Positions 24,531 through 35,564 of a stretch of DNA of 64,000 bases are shown piece after piece; position 1 is the first letter of the stretch, and each line of letters starts with the position of its first letter. The stretch covers positions 3,102,001 through 3,166,000 of the forward strand of contig WAEK01000004.1 of assembly GCA_011634665.1 (NCBI GenBank), read 5' to 3'. Source of the stretch: Mortierella sp. BCC40632. Lineage: Eukaryota > Mortierellomycota > Mortierellomycetes > Mortierellales > Mortierellaceae. Below the pieces are notes generated by a model. The model was not told the DNA's origin, ran no database searches, and saw only the letters and a list, made by a program, of their open reading frames with translations. The position numbers and the translations under genes are program-made.

Positions 24531-26597
24531 ATGTCCATGCTCAGAGCCTTTTCAAGGTTGGTCATCAGTCGACCAACCGCCCAGGCACACACCACCTTCC
24601 GAACCAATACCTATAGCACCACTAAATCCCCATACCAGACATGCCACTACCTACAACAACTGCAGAAGCAACAACAACAACAACAACAACTGCAGCTGCA
24701 GCAGCGCAGATACGGAACTTCCAAACGCAAACTTGTTGAAGACCAGGTAAGCGTCCTGATAGTTTGAAGTCGCTACTGTATGATTTATTCTGGAGGGATA
24801 TATCTCCTTTCTAACTTTTTGTAAATATATTTGTTTTTTCTCTTTCCATAGGCCCAGGCGAACCCACCAAAGACCAAACGTTCCCGTTCTTTAATAGGCG
24901 CTCCAAGATGGACCACTGAGATTGATGAAATGATTGTCAATCTACGGGAAAACAACCGCACATGGGAATATATTGCCTTGGCTACAGGTCGATCTAACAC
25001 CGCCTGCTCAGATCGTTTCTATACTGTCTTGGACCCAACCCTTCAGGAATGGACCCCAGCCATGATTACTCGGTTGAATCAAATGGTGGAAGAAGGTCGA
25101 TCATGGAGAGAAATCTCGCTCACTCTCGGAAGACGATCTATCACTTGTCAACATCAATGGCGTACACTAGGCAATGGTACCAATTTGGCTAAAGGTCTTC
25201 TCTGGACAGGAACTCGCCTAAAATGGTCTCCCGCTGAAATCGATCGGTTCTGGAGAGCTTGGCTTGATAACAATGGACAGGATTGGGCTGAAATCGCAAG
25301 AATCGTTCGGACAAGGAGTGTTAAAGAATGTCGAGAAAACTTGAAGGCATTGGTCTTGAATGCAGTGAATGAGGCTCCCGGTTGGGTCAAGGTCGAGTCT
25401 GTCACCTATGTCGCTGAGACCAACAGAATTGCCCGATCTCATGTCAAGGCTCAACTCAATGAACAGGCCATTCTGGGGAAACTAAATGTACCCCCTTCAG
25501 GAAAAAAAGCTTGGACAGAGGACGAAAGGGCATCGTTGTTGAATGCGGTGGAGACACATGGACTGTTCTCTGCATGGGACAAAATCCGGGATGAAGTCAA
25601 ACCCGCATTGACCAAGGATGAAGTTCAAGCCGAGTACTATCGACTGACAGGCATGACGGATGAGGAAGATACCAAGGACCAACAAACGGAGGGAGGAACG
25701 GACCAATCCAGTGGAAATTCCAAGAGTACTCCTGAGGCGATCCGGAATTTTGAATGGTCCGAGCAAGATGTTGACCAACTCAAAGCCATTTTGTCAAGAT
25801 ATAGTCATCTCAAAATCTGGAAAGACGAGGCCGAAGCCTCCGGCATCGACAGAGACTCATCCACCTCAGCTTCAGAATTCAGCGACCTGTTTACAAAGAA
25901 ATCCGAAATTCACGACGATGGTAATGAGTCCGACGTCGAAGAGGAGGGGAATATTCTCAGCAATAAGAAGGAAAACAACAGCAGTGATAGCAAAGAGAAC
26001 AACGAGGATCCAAATCCAGAATCTGATTCAGAACTATGGACCAAGCTCCGGGTGACTCGACTGAAGCGTCTTGTCAAACAACAGCAACGTCAGAAAAAGC
26101 TAATGGGCGGAGCTATCAACTGGTCCTGGGTTGCAGAGCACATTGGACCTGGATTTGATGAGAATATGTGTATCAGTCAATGGCATTCCCTTCCTCTAAA
26201 GGGTAATGGTATCCCACAATCGGAGCCCAAAGCCTGGGATGTTCAAGACATCAATGCACTTCGTGAGGGTATCAAGATCTATGGAAAAGCATGGGTCTCG
26301 ATCCAAAAGCATTTCTTGCCTGACCGGACCACGGATTCGATCCGTCGAAAGGTGACCAACAGTATGACCAAACGGAATAATTTGATCGAGGAGGCGAATG
26401 AGAAGGCACGGATGATGAAGCTCAGCAACGAAAATGTGAACCAGGACGAAGTGGTCAAACTTATTCTCGAAGAGAATCCTATCTGGCAGCTGGCCAGGGA
26501 ACTTGAGTTAATGTACGAATCCTTTCGGAAATCGGGTGTAAAAGTCAAGTCTGCCTGTGGTCGGCCACGCAAGAACAAAGGAAAAGTGACCGAATAA
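24531..26597 (+). CDS. Multi-Myb/SANT-repeat protein with likely mitochondrial presequence
   Basis: Exons 24531-24746 and 24852-26597 (GTAAGC..CATAG, phase 0) give 653 residues. The first ~67 residues are Arg/Ser/Thr/Gln-rich, lack acidic residues and start MSMLRAFSRLVISRP, as in matrix-targeting peptides; a polyQ run follows. About seven Myb/SANT-like helices-turn-helix units follow: RWTTEIDEM (91), EWTPAMITRL (~140), KWSPAEIDRFW (~196), KAWTEDERASLL (~291), FEWSEQDVDQL (~372), LWTKLRVTRL (~466) and KAWDVQDINALREGI (~531). Spaced Trp residues and R/K at recognition-helix positions suggest DNA binding. Between units 5 and 6 is an acidic, Asn/Ser-rich linker. The stop codon overlaps an AATAAA (26593-26598), and a 24-base T run follows. 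Exact function is unknown. Confidence 0.85.
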
Positions 26598-26745
26598 ACA
26601 CTACTCTTTTTACAAGTTTTTTTTTTTTTTTTTTTTTTAATTTATTAATACTTTTACAAAAACGAACCAGCCGAAGCTATATGAGTGGGTTGCGTTCGCT
26701 TCTTCTTCATTCTTTTTTCTTTTCTCTTCAAGAGTTCACTCTTGA

Positions 26746-27111
26746 CTAAAAGTTCGATAGCGAGATGGGACCATTGATGGTCAAAACATTACCATCAGGG
26801 TCCAGGAACTGGGCCATGGTACCCCAGGGAACCTTGGTAGGAGGCATTTTGAACTCGACTCCCTTCTTGACCAATCGATCATGTGTCTCCTGAACACTTC
26901 GAACCGTAAACGAGATATCAGCATTGAGCTTGGTCTCATCTGGGATATGTTTTGGGTTCTTGCCAAAGCAAAAGACAGTGAACTTGGTCTTTTCTTGAGA
27001 ATTGACTGTAAACTCCATGTATCGACTGCCTTCACCACACATGACCGACTCTTGGTTGAAAAGGCACTCCATACCCACGGTCTTTGTGTAAAACTCGAAG
27101 GCTATTTGCAT
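26746..27111 (-). CDS. VOC/glyoxalase-fold protein, 5' end doubtful
   Basis: A 121-residue frame typical of the vicinal-oxygen-chelate superfamily: FEFYTKTVGMEC, then SRYMEFTVNS, KFTVFCFG, ADISFTVRSVQETHDRLVKKGVEF and QFLDPDGNVLTINGP. VOC domains normally open with a beta strand before the D-x-x-x-A-x-x-FY helix. Here the ATG comes directly at MQIAFEFY, so the first strand is missing. A strand-like VIVVK is encoded just upstream in another frame (see the finding at 27095-27243). The ATG lies one base after the TAA of the upstream GST frame, leaving no room for its own leader. Possibilities are a truncated gene, a frame-broken GST-VOC fusion, or an unrecognised 5' exon. The reaction cannot be predicted. 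Confidence 0.65.
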   Translation of the reverse strand: MQIAFEFYTKTVGMECLFNQESVMCGEGSRYMEFTVNSQEKTKFTVFCFGKNPKHIPDETKLNADISFTVRSVQETHDRLVKKGVEFKMPPTKVPWGTMAQFLDPDGNVLTINGPISLSNF

Positions 27112-27112
27112 T

Positions 27113-28340
27113 TTACAACAATAACAGCTTGAGGTTAGGCGGGGTTGCAGTAGTAATAAAGAAAAAGGGACAACAAGACCACGTAAACAGTCGCAAAAGT
27201 AATCGTCTCTTCTCTCGAATTCCTTCTAGTCTGAATAACTTACAGCGTTCCCAGTCTTCAGTAAAGACTCCTGTGGAATACAAGCTCAACAGAGGCAAAG
27301 TCGGACGGTACTCCCAACGTCCACCATCCGCATAGGCCTTGAGACGTGGGTTCTGCTTCAAGCGGCTGTAGAGCTTGAACATAGCTGGACGGATGGTCTC
27401 GGAACACATTGAATCTTGGAAATCTCCGTAGATAGTCAAGAAATGGTCAATCCATTCATACCATTCCAGGTCTGCATAGGTAGTCTAGAGTAAATGGGAC
27501 ACATCCACAATAAAAAGGGAAAGGTATTTCTCGGCCATCAGTACAAGAACCGCCTGTGACAATAGCGAAATGAGAATAAAAGTAACTTTAGCACCTCTTT
27601 TCTTTTCTTTTCTTTTCTTTTCTTTCTTATCGTCTTACCTTGTCGCCAACAATGTATCCGTTCGATCCATTCTTGACCAGATAATTCTCAATACCATCAA
27701 AATAGGGTTGGACTTTCTCAAAGGCCTTTTTGAGGTTCTCCTTATCATGAATATCTCCCTTCGCCCAAACCTCGTTCAAAAACACAGGGAACACATTGTC
27801 CTGCGCATTTTGGTAACAGGCATCAGCAATCGCCCTGTCCTCAACACTGTCACCAACAAGGTCAAAGAGTCCTGCAAGGTATCGGACAATCGAGGGAGTC
27901 TCGGGCAAGATAAAGACCGAACCATCGGGCTTGAGATGAGTCAACAAAGGAAGGAGACCAAAGGGAGTTTCCTTACTCGAGGCGGGCCAGTCCACAGGAG
28001 CAGCGCTGGTGTAGCTTGCCTAGTAAAAGATTGAGAAACTAGGTTAAGCCTTGTAGAAGAAGAAGAAAAAGGCAATACCAGACAAGATGATATCAACCCA
28101 ACAAAAAAGACATACGCCAACATATTCGAGGAGGAGACGGGTGGTCTCTGCACGGGCACGAGTGGCCATATAAAGGACCTCGAAACGGGAATCCTTGAGG
28201 AAGGGCGAGGAAATGGTGTAGGCATCCTTCTCCTCCAAGTCGTGGGAAATCTTGGATTTCTTGGGGCTTGCACTAGGGTCAGCGACGGTCATGACAATAT
28301 CAACCGTCTGGGAAGCAGGGTCCGAGGATCTCTTGGTCAT
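27113..28340 (-). CDS. Glutathione S-transferase (sigma-like), three exons
   Basis: Exons 28340-28116, 28019-27639 and 27484-27113, all phase 0, give 325 residues. An N-terminal extension of about 50 residues precedes the thioredoxin-fold start SRFEVLYMATRARAETTRLLLEYVG. The glutathione-site ETPSIVRYLA (the SNAIL/TRAIN position) follows, then the helical domain with YGDFQDSMCSETIRP and WEYRPTLPLLSLYSTG. The expected GST end is near STGVFTEDW; the 40 residues after it are basic and atypical. A good donor (GTAAGT at 27243) with an acceptor ending at 27128 would replace that tail with SVIVVKCK and stop at 27102. GSTs conjugate glutathione to electrophiles in the cytosol. Confidence 0.85.
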
Positions 28341-28473
28341 TTTGAGAAGAGTTGCTGTGTGGAAGTGCAAGATAAGAGGGCGTTTGATAGTGCGTGAGAT
28401 GGATGAAGTGAGGAGAGGAAGCATGAATGTGCAGTAATAAAAAATAAAAGGGATTCTCGGAAGGAACGGTCGT

Positions 28474-28480
28474 CTTTATA
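28474..28480 (-). promoter_or_regulatory. TATA box of the GST gene
   Basis: TATAAAG on the minus strand, about 134 bases before the ATG at 28340. A CCAAT (plus-strand reading, 28499-28503) lies about 20 bases further upstream. Confidence 0.5.
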
Positions 28481-28503
28481 GAAGAGCAATAGACGCCACC
28501 AAT

Positions 28504-30303
28504 CAGTTGTTCAGTCTACACATTGGTGGCAACTCTCGTCTTTGTACGCGTCCCTATTTCCTCAAGAGGAAGGAGGGGGGATGAGAGGACTGTGCGCCCC
28601 GTTCATGCGGTGGATACCACAGGAAGTCTTACCAAAAGCACAGAGGCTTTTTTGCCATGTAATTCCATTGCGTAGCCATTGTTGCATGACCATCCACTGA
28701 CTTTTTATTTTTATTTTTTATTTTTTATTTTTTTTTTTACCATCTTTGCCTCAACTGCTTCTCCTTGGTCTCAGCCTGTGCATGGGGCACTTCTAATTCT
28801 ATAGCTCGCTTTTCTTTCTTTCTCTTTCTCGTGAGATACGAGGAACCTCATTGTTTGGCTAGAATACCGAGCATCATGATTGCACAAAGGCAGCTTCCAA
28901 TTGGTGTAGCAATGAAAAGAACGCTTGTGGAAAAAACAGTTTGTTATAGGAAAAAGGCACCACTAGCAACCCAGGTAAATGACAAGCTATATCTCATCAA
29001 ATGAGAAGAAAAAAAAGAAAAGACAGACAGGCCAAGGTAGGTCATGAGTTGTCGTTTGGCAGACCTTCTTTGAATGAGTAGTGCTCAAGTCACACATACA
29101 CACACACAACGCCAAGGTAGGGAGCCTTTTTTCGATCGAGCAATGCAACTTGTGTCAGGATCCCACAGTGGTAGCCTCTATGATGTATACTCCATTTCCA
29201 AACTTGAATGTCCGTCCAAATGCTTCCTTCTACTCTACCCCTTTCCATCACTACTTACTGCATCCCAAGAGGCTCAATGGGCTGATGGACGTTGCCCAAT
29301 AAAGCATAGGACTCTATAGAAACTAGGTTTCTCGAAAAAAAAAAAAAAAAAAAAAAAGCACCTAATCTACTAGGATAAGTCGATCTGCTTGCTCGGCAAA
29401 TCTCTTAACCCGGCCCTGTCCAGTCGTTCTTTCTTTCTATCCATTACAAAGAACCCGAGAGAAAAAAGAGGTTGGAGAAAGACATCTGGTCCTTCGTGTT
29501 CCAAAACAAGACATTTACTCTTGGTGGCAAGAGCAGCCAAATGTACTTGACCCCATCAATGGATCTCTCGATGGAAGAGGATCTAATAAAGCTGACCATA
29601 TTCACACCATCTAATCCGCCCGAACTCTATTCTGTAGAGCAAACAATACAAGAGAAGGAGGGCTCGGATCAGTAGCTCGATGCTACCTCTTTACCATGTC
29701 CTGGTGAATGTAGACTCCCTCAAGGTTTCTTTCAGCTCTCCCCTCCCCAGTCCCTTCTCCCCTTGTTATTTTCTTTTTAAATGGTATTGATGATTTTTTC
29801 TTTTTTCATTATTGTTTGTTCGGGTTCTATCTTCTTTTTGTGCTATTCTTTTTCCTCTCCATTTCCATTTCCATTCCTCACTCTCCATCGAACCAAAGAT
29901 ATATAGCAATAGTAATAAATGAACGACAAAAAGAGATCTTGCCCTGGAAAAAAAAGGGGAGAGAGAGAGAGAGGAAAAATGTTCGTCATGGAGGGAAGGC
30001 TGTATGTTGTCAAGAAAAGAGTCGACCGCGCTTGCTCTTCTACCTACTACAACATCTACTACTACAACCACTACAACTCTTTTATGCGTGGTTCCGCAGA
30101 TGATTCATCCTAATGCCCTCGTTCCCCTGGCAGGTATTGGGTATGACAGACCGGACCAGACGCGGGAGGAGGGATGCAGATGGACAGAGCGGAATGACGA
30201 GAGGTAGCGAATATTGAAAAAGGATAATAATGACAATAATAATAACAATAAAATAAGAGACAGAGAGAGACAGAGACGGAGACAGAGACGGACAGACGAG
30301 AGA

Positions 30304-30372
<69 letters not shown>

Positions 30373-30723
30373 AGAGAGAGAAAGACATGATATTGATGAG
30401 TGAAAGTGTTACATGAGCAAGCAACATTACATCTCACTCACACTCTTTCCCTTTTTCTTTCTTTTTCTTTCCTCCGCCACACAGAAGAGTCCCTCCTCGG
30501 TTGTCATTAGGAGAGAGAGAGAGAGAGGGAGGGGAGAGGGATAGGCTGCAAGAAGGAAAAAAAAAAAACAACAACTATGAAGTAAAATAGAAACACAAAG
30601 TAATGCAGCATAAAAGAAACACACACGCACCCACACGCACTCAACACACTCACACTCACACCCGCACAAAAGAAAAATAAAATGGTCGAAAAAAAAAAAA
30701 AAAAAAAAAAAAGAGTTGCTCCT
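28504..30723. other. Spacer between the GST promoter and the HSF 3' end
   Basis: No gene is supported. It contains an A run at 29335-29357, a complex GA array at 30305-30390 (the longest perfect part is about 55 bases) and an A run at 30689-30712 just past the HSF stop. Frames near 28800-29000 and 29470-29675 are short and unlike any family I know. Confidence 0.6.
30310..30364 (+). repeat. (AG)27 microsatellite
   Basis: Longest perfect dinucleotide run outside the 61.3-kb array. It is flanked by cagaga and gaaaga variants, about 350 bases past the HSF gene's stop. Confidence 0.9.
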
Positions 30724-32890
30724 TTATGAAGGCATGCCAAAGTAATTGACCGTGTCGTCACCACCATATTCACTTCCTCCATATTCGCTGCCACCATAGT
30801 CGCTACCACGTCCAGTGTTTGGTCCACCTGGGCTGGGGCAGTAAAGCGATGCACTAGACTCCATCTCATCTGAGACCATTGATGCCAAGGGTGATCCAGG
30901 GGAAGGACTAGGGGGCAAAGGCGTGTTGACCGCGTTTGTATACGCAGCCAAAGAATTGGGCGACTGTGGCGGAGCATGATGGGGCAAGAGCCCCGTCGCC
31001 TGTGAATAAAATTGTGGGATCTGTGTGTTGATCGCTGGTGCTCCCGCTCGCTGGATACTCCGGCCTCCTGCTCCCACTCCTACACCGCCTACTCCCACAG
31101 CGCCGGCATTCACCTGAGTTGGATCCTGGAGGTTCATATTCATGGCCCCGTTCGGAGGGTTCATGCCTAGCCCGAGATTTTGCATCGGAAACGAGGACGG
31201 CGATAGAGGAGAAAGTGGAGAAATGGGCGAATGATGAGGCGACAAGGGCGAATGATGAGGCGAGAGTGGTGCATTCTGAGGTGACTGAGGTGCGCTTCCG
31301 ATCGAGGTCTGGATAGTGAGCGGTGACTGAGGTCGGCGATGTCCTCCAGCGGCTGTTCCATCGTTCGACATGGAATTGAACAGCATGTTTTGGTACATTT
31401 GCTGGGTCGTGTTCTCAGGCCCGGTGATGTAGATGGGAGGTCTCTCAGGCTCTGGCTTTTACCTCATGAAGCTCAAATGTCAGTTCTGGTGGTAATCTTT
31501 TTCCAAGACAAGAGAAAAAAAAAAGGGCAGGTCACGTTAGTTGTTGATCATGCTGATGACTGAACCCCCGACTTTTCCTTTTTTTCTTGTGTTTAAACAC
31601 ACAGGACCCCCTCCCCCCACTTTTTCTGCAAAAAAAAAAAAAAAAAAAAAAAATTCGAGACATAGCTCAAGTCTCCTTACGTTGACCACCGTTCGACTTT
31701 TGGATGTAATCCAGCAAGTTCTTCAACAATTGCTGCTGTGCAGCCTGCTTGCGGCGCGTCTCGGTCAGTTCCCGAACTACCTCTCCAAAGTTCTCCTGGA
31801 GCTGGGTCACATTTTGCGACATCTCATTATGAGAGGCTTGAATGACTGCAATATGTGCCGACAGATCTCCTCCATCACGTCGCATCGAGTCCGACTCCAT
31901 CGCCTTTCGCTTAATATCATCAAGCATGTCCGTGCGTCCTTTCAAGAATTTTTGGTGAGAAAACTCCCAGATCTGATTCTCAGCCAGGGTACGATGTCCT
32001 CTCGGCGACTTGTTCACTTTGTGGAAACCATACCTATCACATTGACACAAACCAGAACATTGATTCAGTTGGAGTGGTGGGGTAGGTTAGTACTGTGCCA
32101 AATGTATCAAAAATGATAGACCATCAACATGGGAGATGCGATACAGGGTCGCACTCTCCCACCTGGCTCAAGACTCGCTTATTGTCTAACGCTCTAGCTC
32201 GCATCATACAACTAAACCCTTACATGTTCAGCTGTCGAACAAAGCTCGAAAAGTTGTTGTGCTTAAAGTGCTTTGGAAGCACGTCTCTTGAAAACTCCAT
32301 TATGTTACAGACGATAAACGACGTCCCTGTGTAGTTCCAAGCAATCAAGTGTTGATATTGTTTATCAACCACCATGCTAAGGGTACGCAAAAATGTTTAG
32401 TCATGACAAAGAATAAAAAAAAAAAGATAGAATGCGAGCAAAAAGTCAGTTTGTATCAATAGAATGGACAAATGAGCAATGTCCAGCATTTTTTTTGCTG
32501 GGCCTACAAAGAGAGGAGAAAAGAAAGGGTGCGCGCAATCACAAGAGCAAGATGGATAACTGGTCCTTACTTGTGCAGCTTGTGGACAAAGGTATTCGTG
32601 TTGGCCTTTGCAGGAGAAGGAGGTTGCAGTGAGGTCATCGAGCCATTCGGCGACGATGGCTGGGAGCCAGATGCCGATGGAGACGATGGTGAACTATTGT
32701 TGGTCTGCAACGGGTACGGGATCTGGCTGCCATTGTTGGCTCTCACGCCCCCAGGTTGGCGGGGTTGCTGAATTGGGGTCTGCTGCAACTGAAGATGTTG
32801 CTGCTGAAGCTGCTGTTGTTGAAGCTGCTGGTGCTGTAGCTGTTGCTGTTGCACCACTTGTTGCTGCTGCATCTGCGACAGCTGATTCAT
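30724..32890 (-). CDS. Heat-shock transcription factor (HSF-type)
   Basis: Exons 32890-32571, 32376-32224, 32033-31681 and 31451-30724 (phases 2, 2, 1) give 517 residues. The N-terminal 100 residues are Gln-rich, then Ser/Pro-rich. The winged-helix DNA-binding domain spans about residues 100-205: FVHKLHNMV, QHLIAWNYTGTSFIV, LPKHFKHNNFSSFVRQLNM, YGFHKVNKSPRG and WEFSHQKFLKG. The introns fall inside this domain, one exactly at LNM/YGFHK. A trimerisation heptad region follows (about 185-275: MLDDIKRKAMES..VTQLQENFGEVVRELTETRR..LLKNLLDYIQK). The C-terminal half is Pro/Ser/Asn-rich with repeated SPLSPHHSP units, typical of an activation region. The factor binds inverted nGAAn repeats and controls chaperone genes. 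Confidence 0.95.
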
Positions 32891-33508
32891 GATGGGCTAT
32901 GTGGTGCGCGTCTACTGCGGGTGGTGGCGATGGTGGTGGGGGGGAAAGGTCGATGGGCGGCAGGGGATGAGGCCGGATGCGCGAGATTTCCTGAGGTCTA
33001 TACACAAAAGATGTGCAAAGAGGATGATAAGACTTCCTGAGCAGGGTTACTTGGAGGCGCTCGAGATGACCTGGATGAGGATGGCGACAGACAGAGGTGA
33101 TAAAGATGATGATGAGAAAAAGAGAAAGAGAAAGAAAAAGAGAGATAACGAGTGAGCAAGATGTAAGGTTGGGCGGCAGGATGGTCACGGCAGCATCTCT
33201 TCCTGTTCCTTTTACTGCAGTGCGGCGGGACACAGCAGAGAGAACGAGAGAGGGAGTATGTGTGTGTGTGTTTGGGAGGAGGGAGAAAGTTGAGGCGGGC
33301 GTGATGAGAGCAACAGGAGGACGAGGACGAGGGCGCCCTCAGGTTCAGCAACGGACGCCCGGACGAAATCCGCTCACACAACAAATGGCAACAGCAAATA
33401 GCAGCAAATAGCAGCAAATAGCCTTGTGTGTTGCTCGAGACAAGAACAATAAAAAAAGTTGTACAGGGTCGCCCCGCCGCAGCCAAAAGGGGAGGACTCA
33501 TAGTGCAA

Positions 33509-33541
<33 letters not shown>
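33509..33541 (+). repeat. (GAC)11 trinucleotide repeat
   Basis: Perfect GAC run upstream of the HSF gene. It is followed by caaatag and ggcaaaggcaagttt tandem repeats nearby. No coding frame is supported. Confidence 0.9.
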
Positions 33542-33703
33542 ACATACAAGACAGCTCAGTCTGGTCGGCAAAGGCAAGTTTGGCAAAGGCAAGTTTGGCA
33601 AAGGCAGGCTGGCGCAGACAAGTCAAAAGAAGTTTGGCACAGCTGCGAGCAGAAATCTGGGCGGACCGAGAAAAGTGCGGGAGAGAGAAAGAAAGAGAAA
33701 GAA

Positions 33704-33750
<47 letters not shown>

Positions 33751-34816
33751 CAGCTTCTTTGGGTTTGCGCTGGCCATATTGGCCGTGGAGAGTGGCCCTA
33801 GCATGAGATGGACCCGGTGTTTGCTTCATGTACTCACATGCATCCTCACGCTTCTCTCTCTTTCACGCACACACACATACGCTCTTTCTCTCTCTGATTC
33901 CTTGCTTCTGCTCCTGTACATTGCTTGTCCTGCTTTAAACTGGTTTGCCTCATCTGCCTATGCCTAGACATGATCATGTCATCCCCTCCTCCTGTTCGTT
34001 CAACCCGCTAATATCCATGAGATCGTACAAACACAAAACACCCACACTCTCTCCACTTGTCCACATAATCCACAGTTTGCTTCTTGTCTTACGCCACCAT
34101 CCTTCCCATGTGAACCATTCCTACGGATGGGAACAGTTGTGTGCATGTCTTGGTCAAAGGGCTCATCCTCTGTGAGCAGTTTGAAGAAATGCAGAGGTCG
34201 AGTCTGTTCAAGGTAAGGTTGTAATCCAACCAGAGTGCAGGAAACACGGCAGCCCGTGAGACGATGAATCCCCAAGGTCGAACAAGGACTGAGAGGAAAA
34301 AAAAAAAAAAAAAAAAAAAAAAATAGGTGCCAAGGAAATGAGCTGTGCCGAAGGGTCGAATTGGCCCGTGATGGCGGATCCTCTCTTCTCTTTTCTTTTC
34401 TCTTTTGAAAAGGGAGAATCACAACTTCAATAGATGAAATCCGCCACCAGACTAAAGAGGAAGGAGAAAGAGAGAGAAAGAGAGAGATAGCAAGGCGGAA
34501 TAGACATGTACCTTTGGTTCTTTCGAGATGGTGCGTCAGCCAGAGAGAGTGGATCAGATCTGACCTTACTCCCTCCTCGTTCTGGGCTCTTTTCGGTTGG
34601 GCCGTGTGCTTGATGTGTGCAGACAGAAAAGAAATGCGAGCTCTTCCTCCTCTCCTTGGATGCACAGGTTGGGCTGGTGAAATGGGCGTAGAGTAGCTGT
34701 TGTGGATTGAGAGGATCGAGTAAGGTTACGGTTGGGTGAGTGAGTGAGTGAGCGAGTGAGTGAGTGGGTGGGTGGGTGGGGGTGTGGTGAAGAGGCGCGA
34801 GGCTGGACCAAGGACG

Positions 34817-34848
<32 letters not shown>

Positions 34849-35507
34849 AAGAGAAAAAGAAAGAAAGAGAGAGGGTGGAGGAGAACGGGAGAAAAGCGCC
34901 CTTTTGGAGGTCGGCCAGCCTGGTTGCTTCAACAAGCTTTTTTTCTCTCTCTCTCTCTCTCTCTCTTTTGCGGTCAGTACATTCCCGCGGGCTGGACTGG
35001 ACTGGACTGGACTGGACTGGGTTGGCTTTGGCTCTGACTCTGACTTGACTCTGACTCTGGCTCGGTGCCCAGAGGATACTTGCCCTTCAAGTACATCCGC
35101 AGACCACCCAGCACACAACCCTGTTGGCAAACCTCCGTCGTACCCTCCTCTATTGGCCTCTCTGCCTCCAAAGCCGCCTGGCTGTGCCATCGTAACGGCT
35201 CCTCCCTTTCTGTGTCATCTCTCCATTCTCTCATTGGTTTTCCCCTACCCATCCAGCCCAGCCCGGCCCAATCTCGGTACGTCACCGAAAGGATGAAGGC
35301 TAGAGGGCGGCTGGCCTTGTATTCTACCCTTCCCGACCTTCCACGGAACTCGTCCGTTGCTCTCACACTGGCCAGGGTCAGGGTCAGGGCGCACGTGCCG
35401 GGAGGATCAGAGAACCTACAAGTATCGTCTCCATTACCATTTGGAGCCAACCCATTTCCATCCTCATCGCTCCGCATTATTAACTTGTGAAAAAAAAAGG
35501 ACTAGAT

Positions 35508-35564
35508 GACCCTTCGAGAACTGGAGGACCCTTCGAGAACTGGAGGACCCTTCGAGAACTAGAC
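35508..35564 (+). repeat. Three 19-base tandem units
   Basis: Unit gacccttcgagaactggag at 35508, 35527 and 35546. The third copy has an A for a G. Non-coding. Confidence 0.85.

Noticed and set aside
34000..34665. 221-codon minus-strand frame
   Set aside because: Contains translated homopolymers (poly-Phe) and Ser/Leu microsatellite text, with no family motif.
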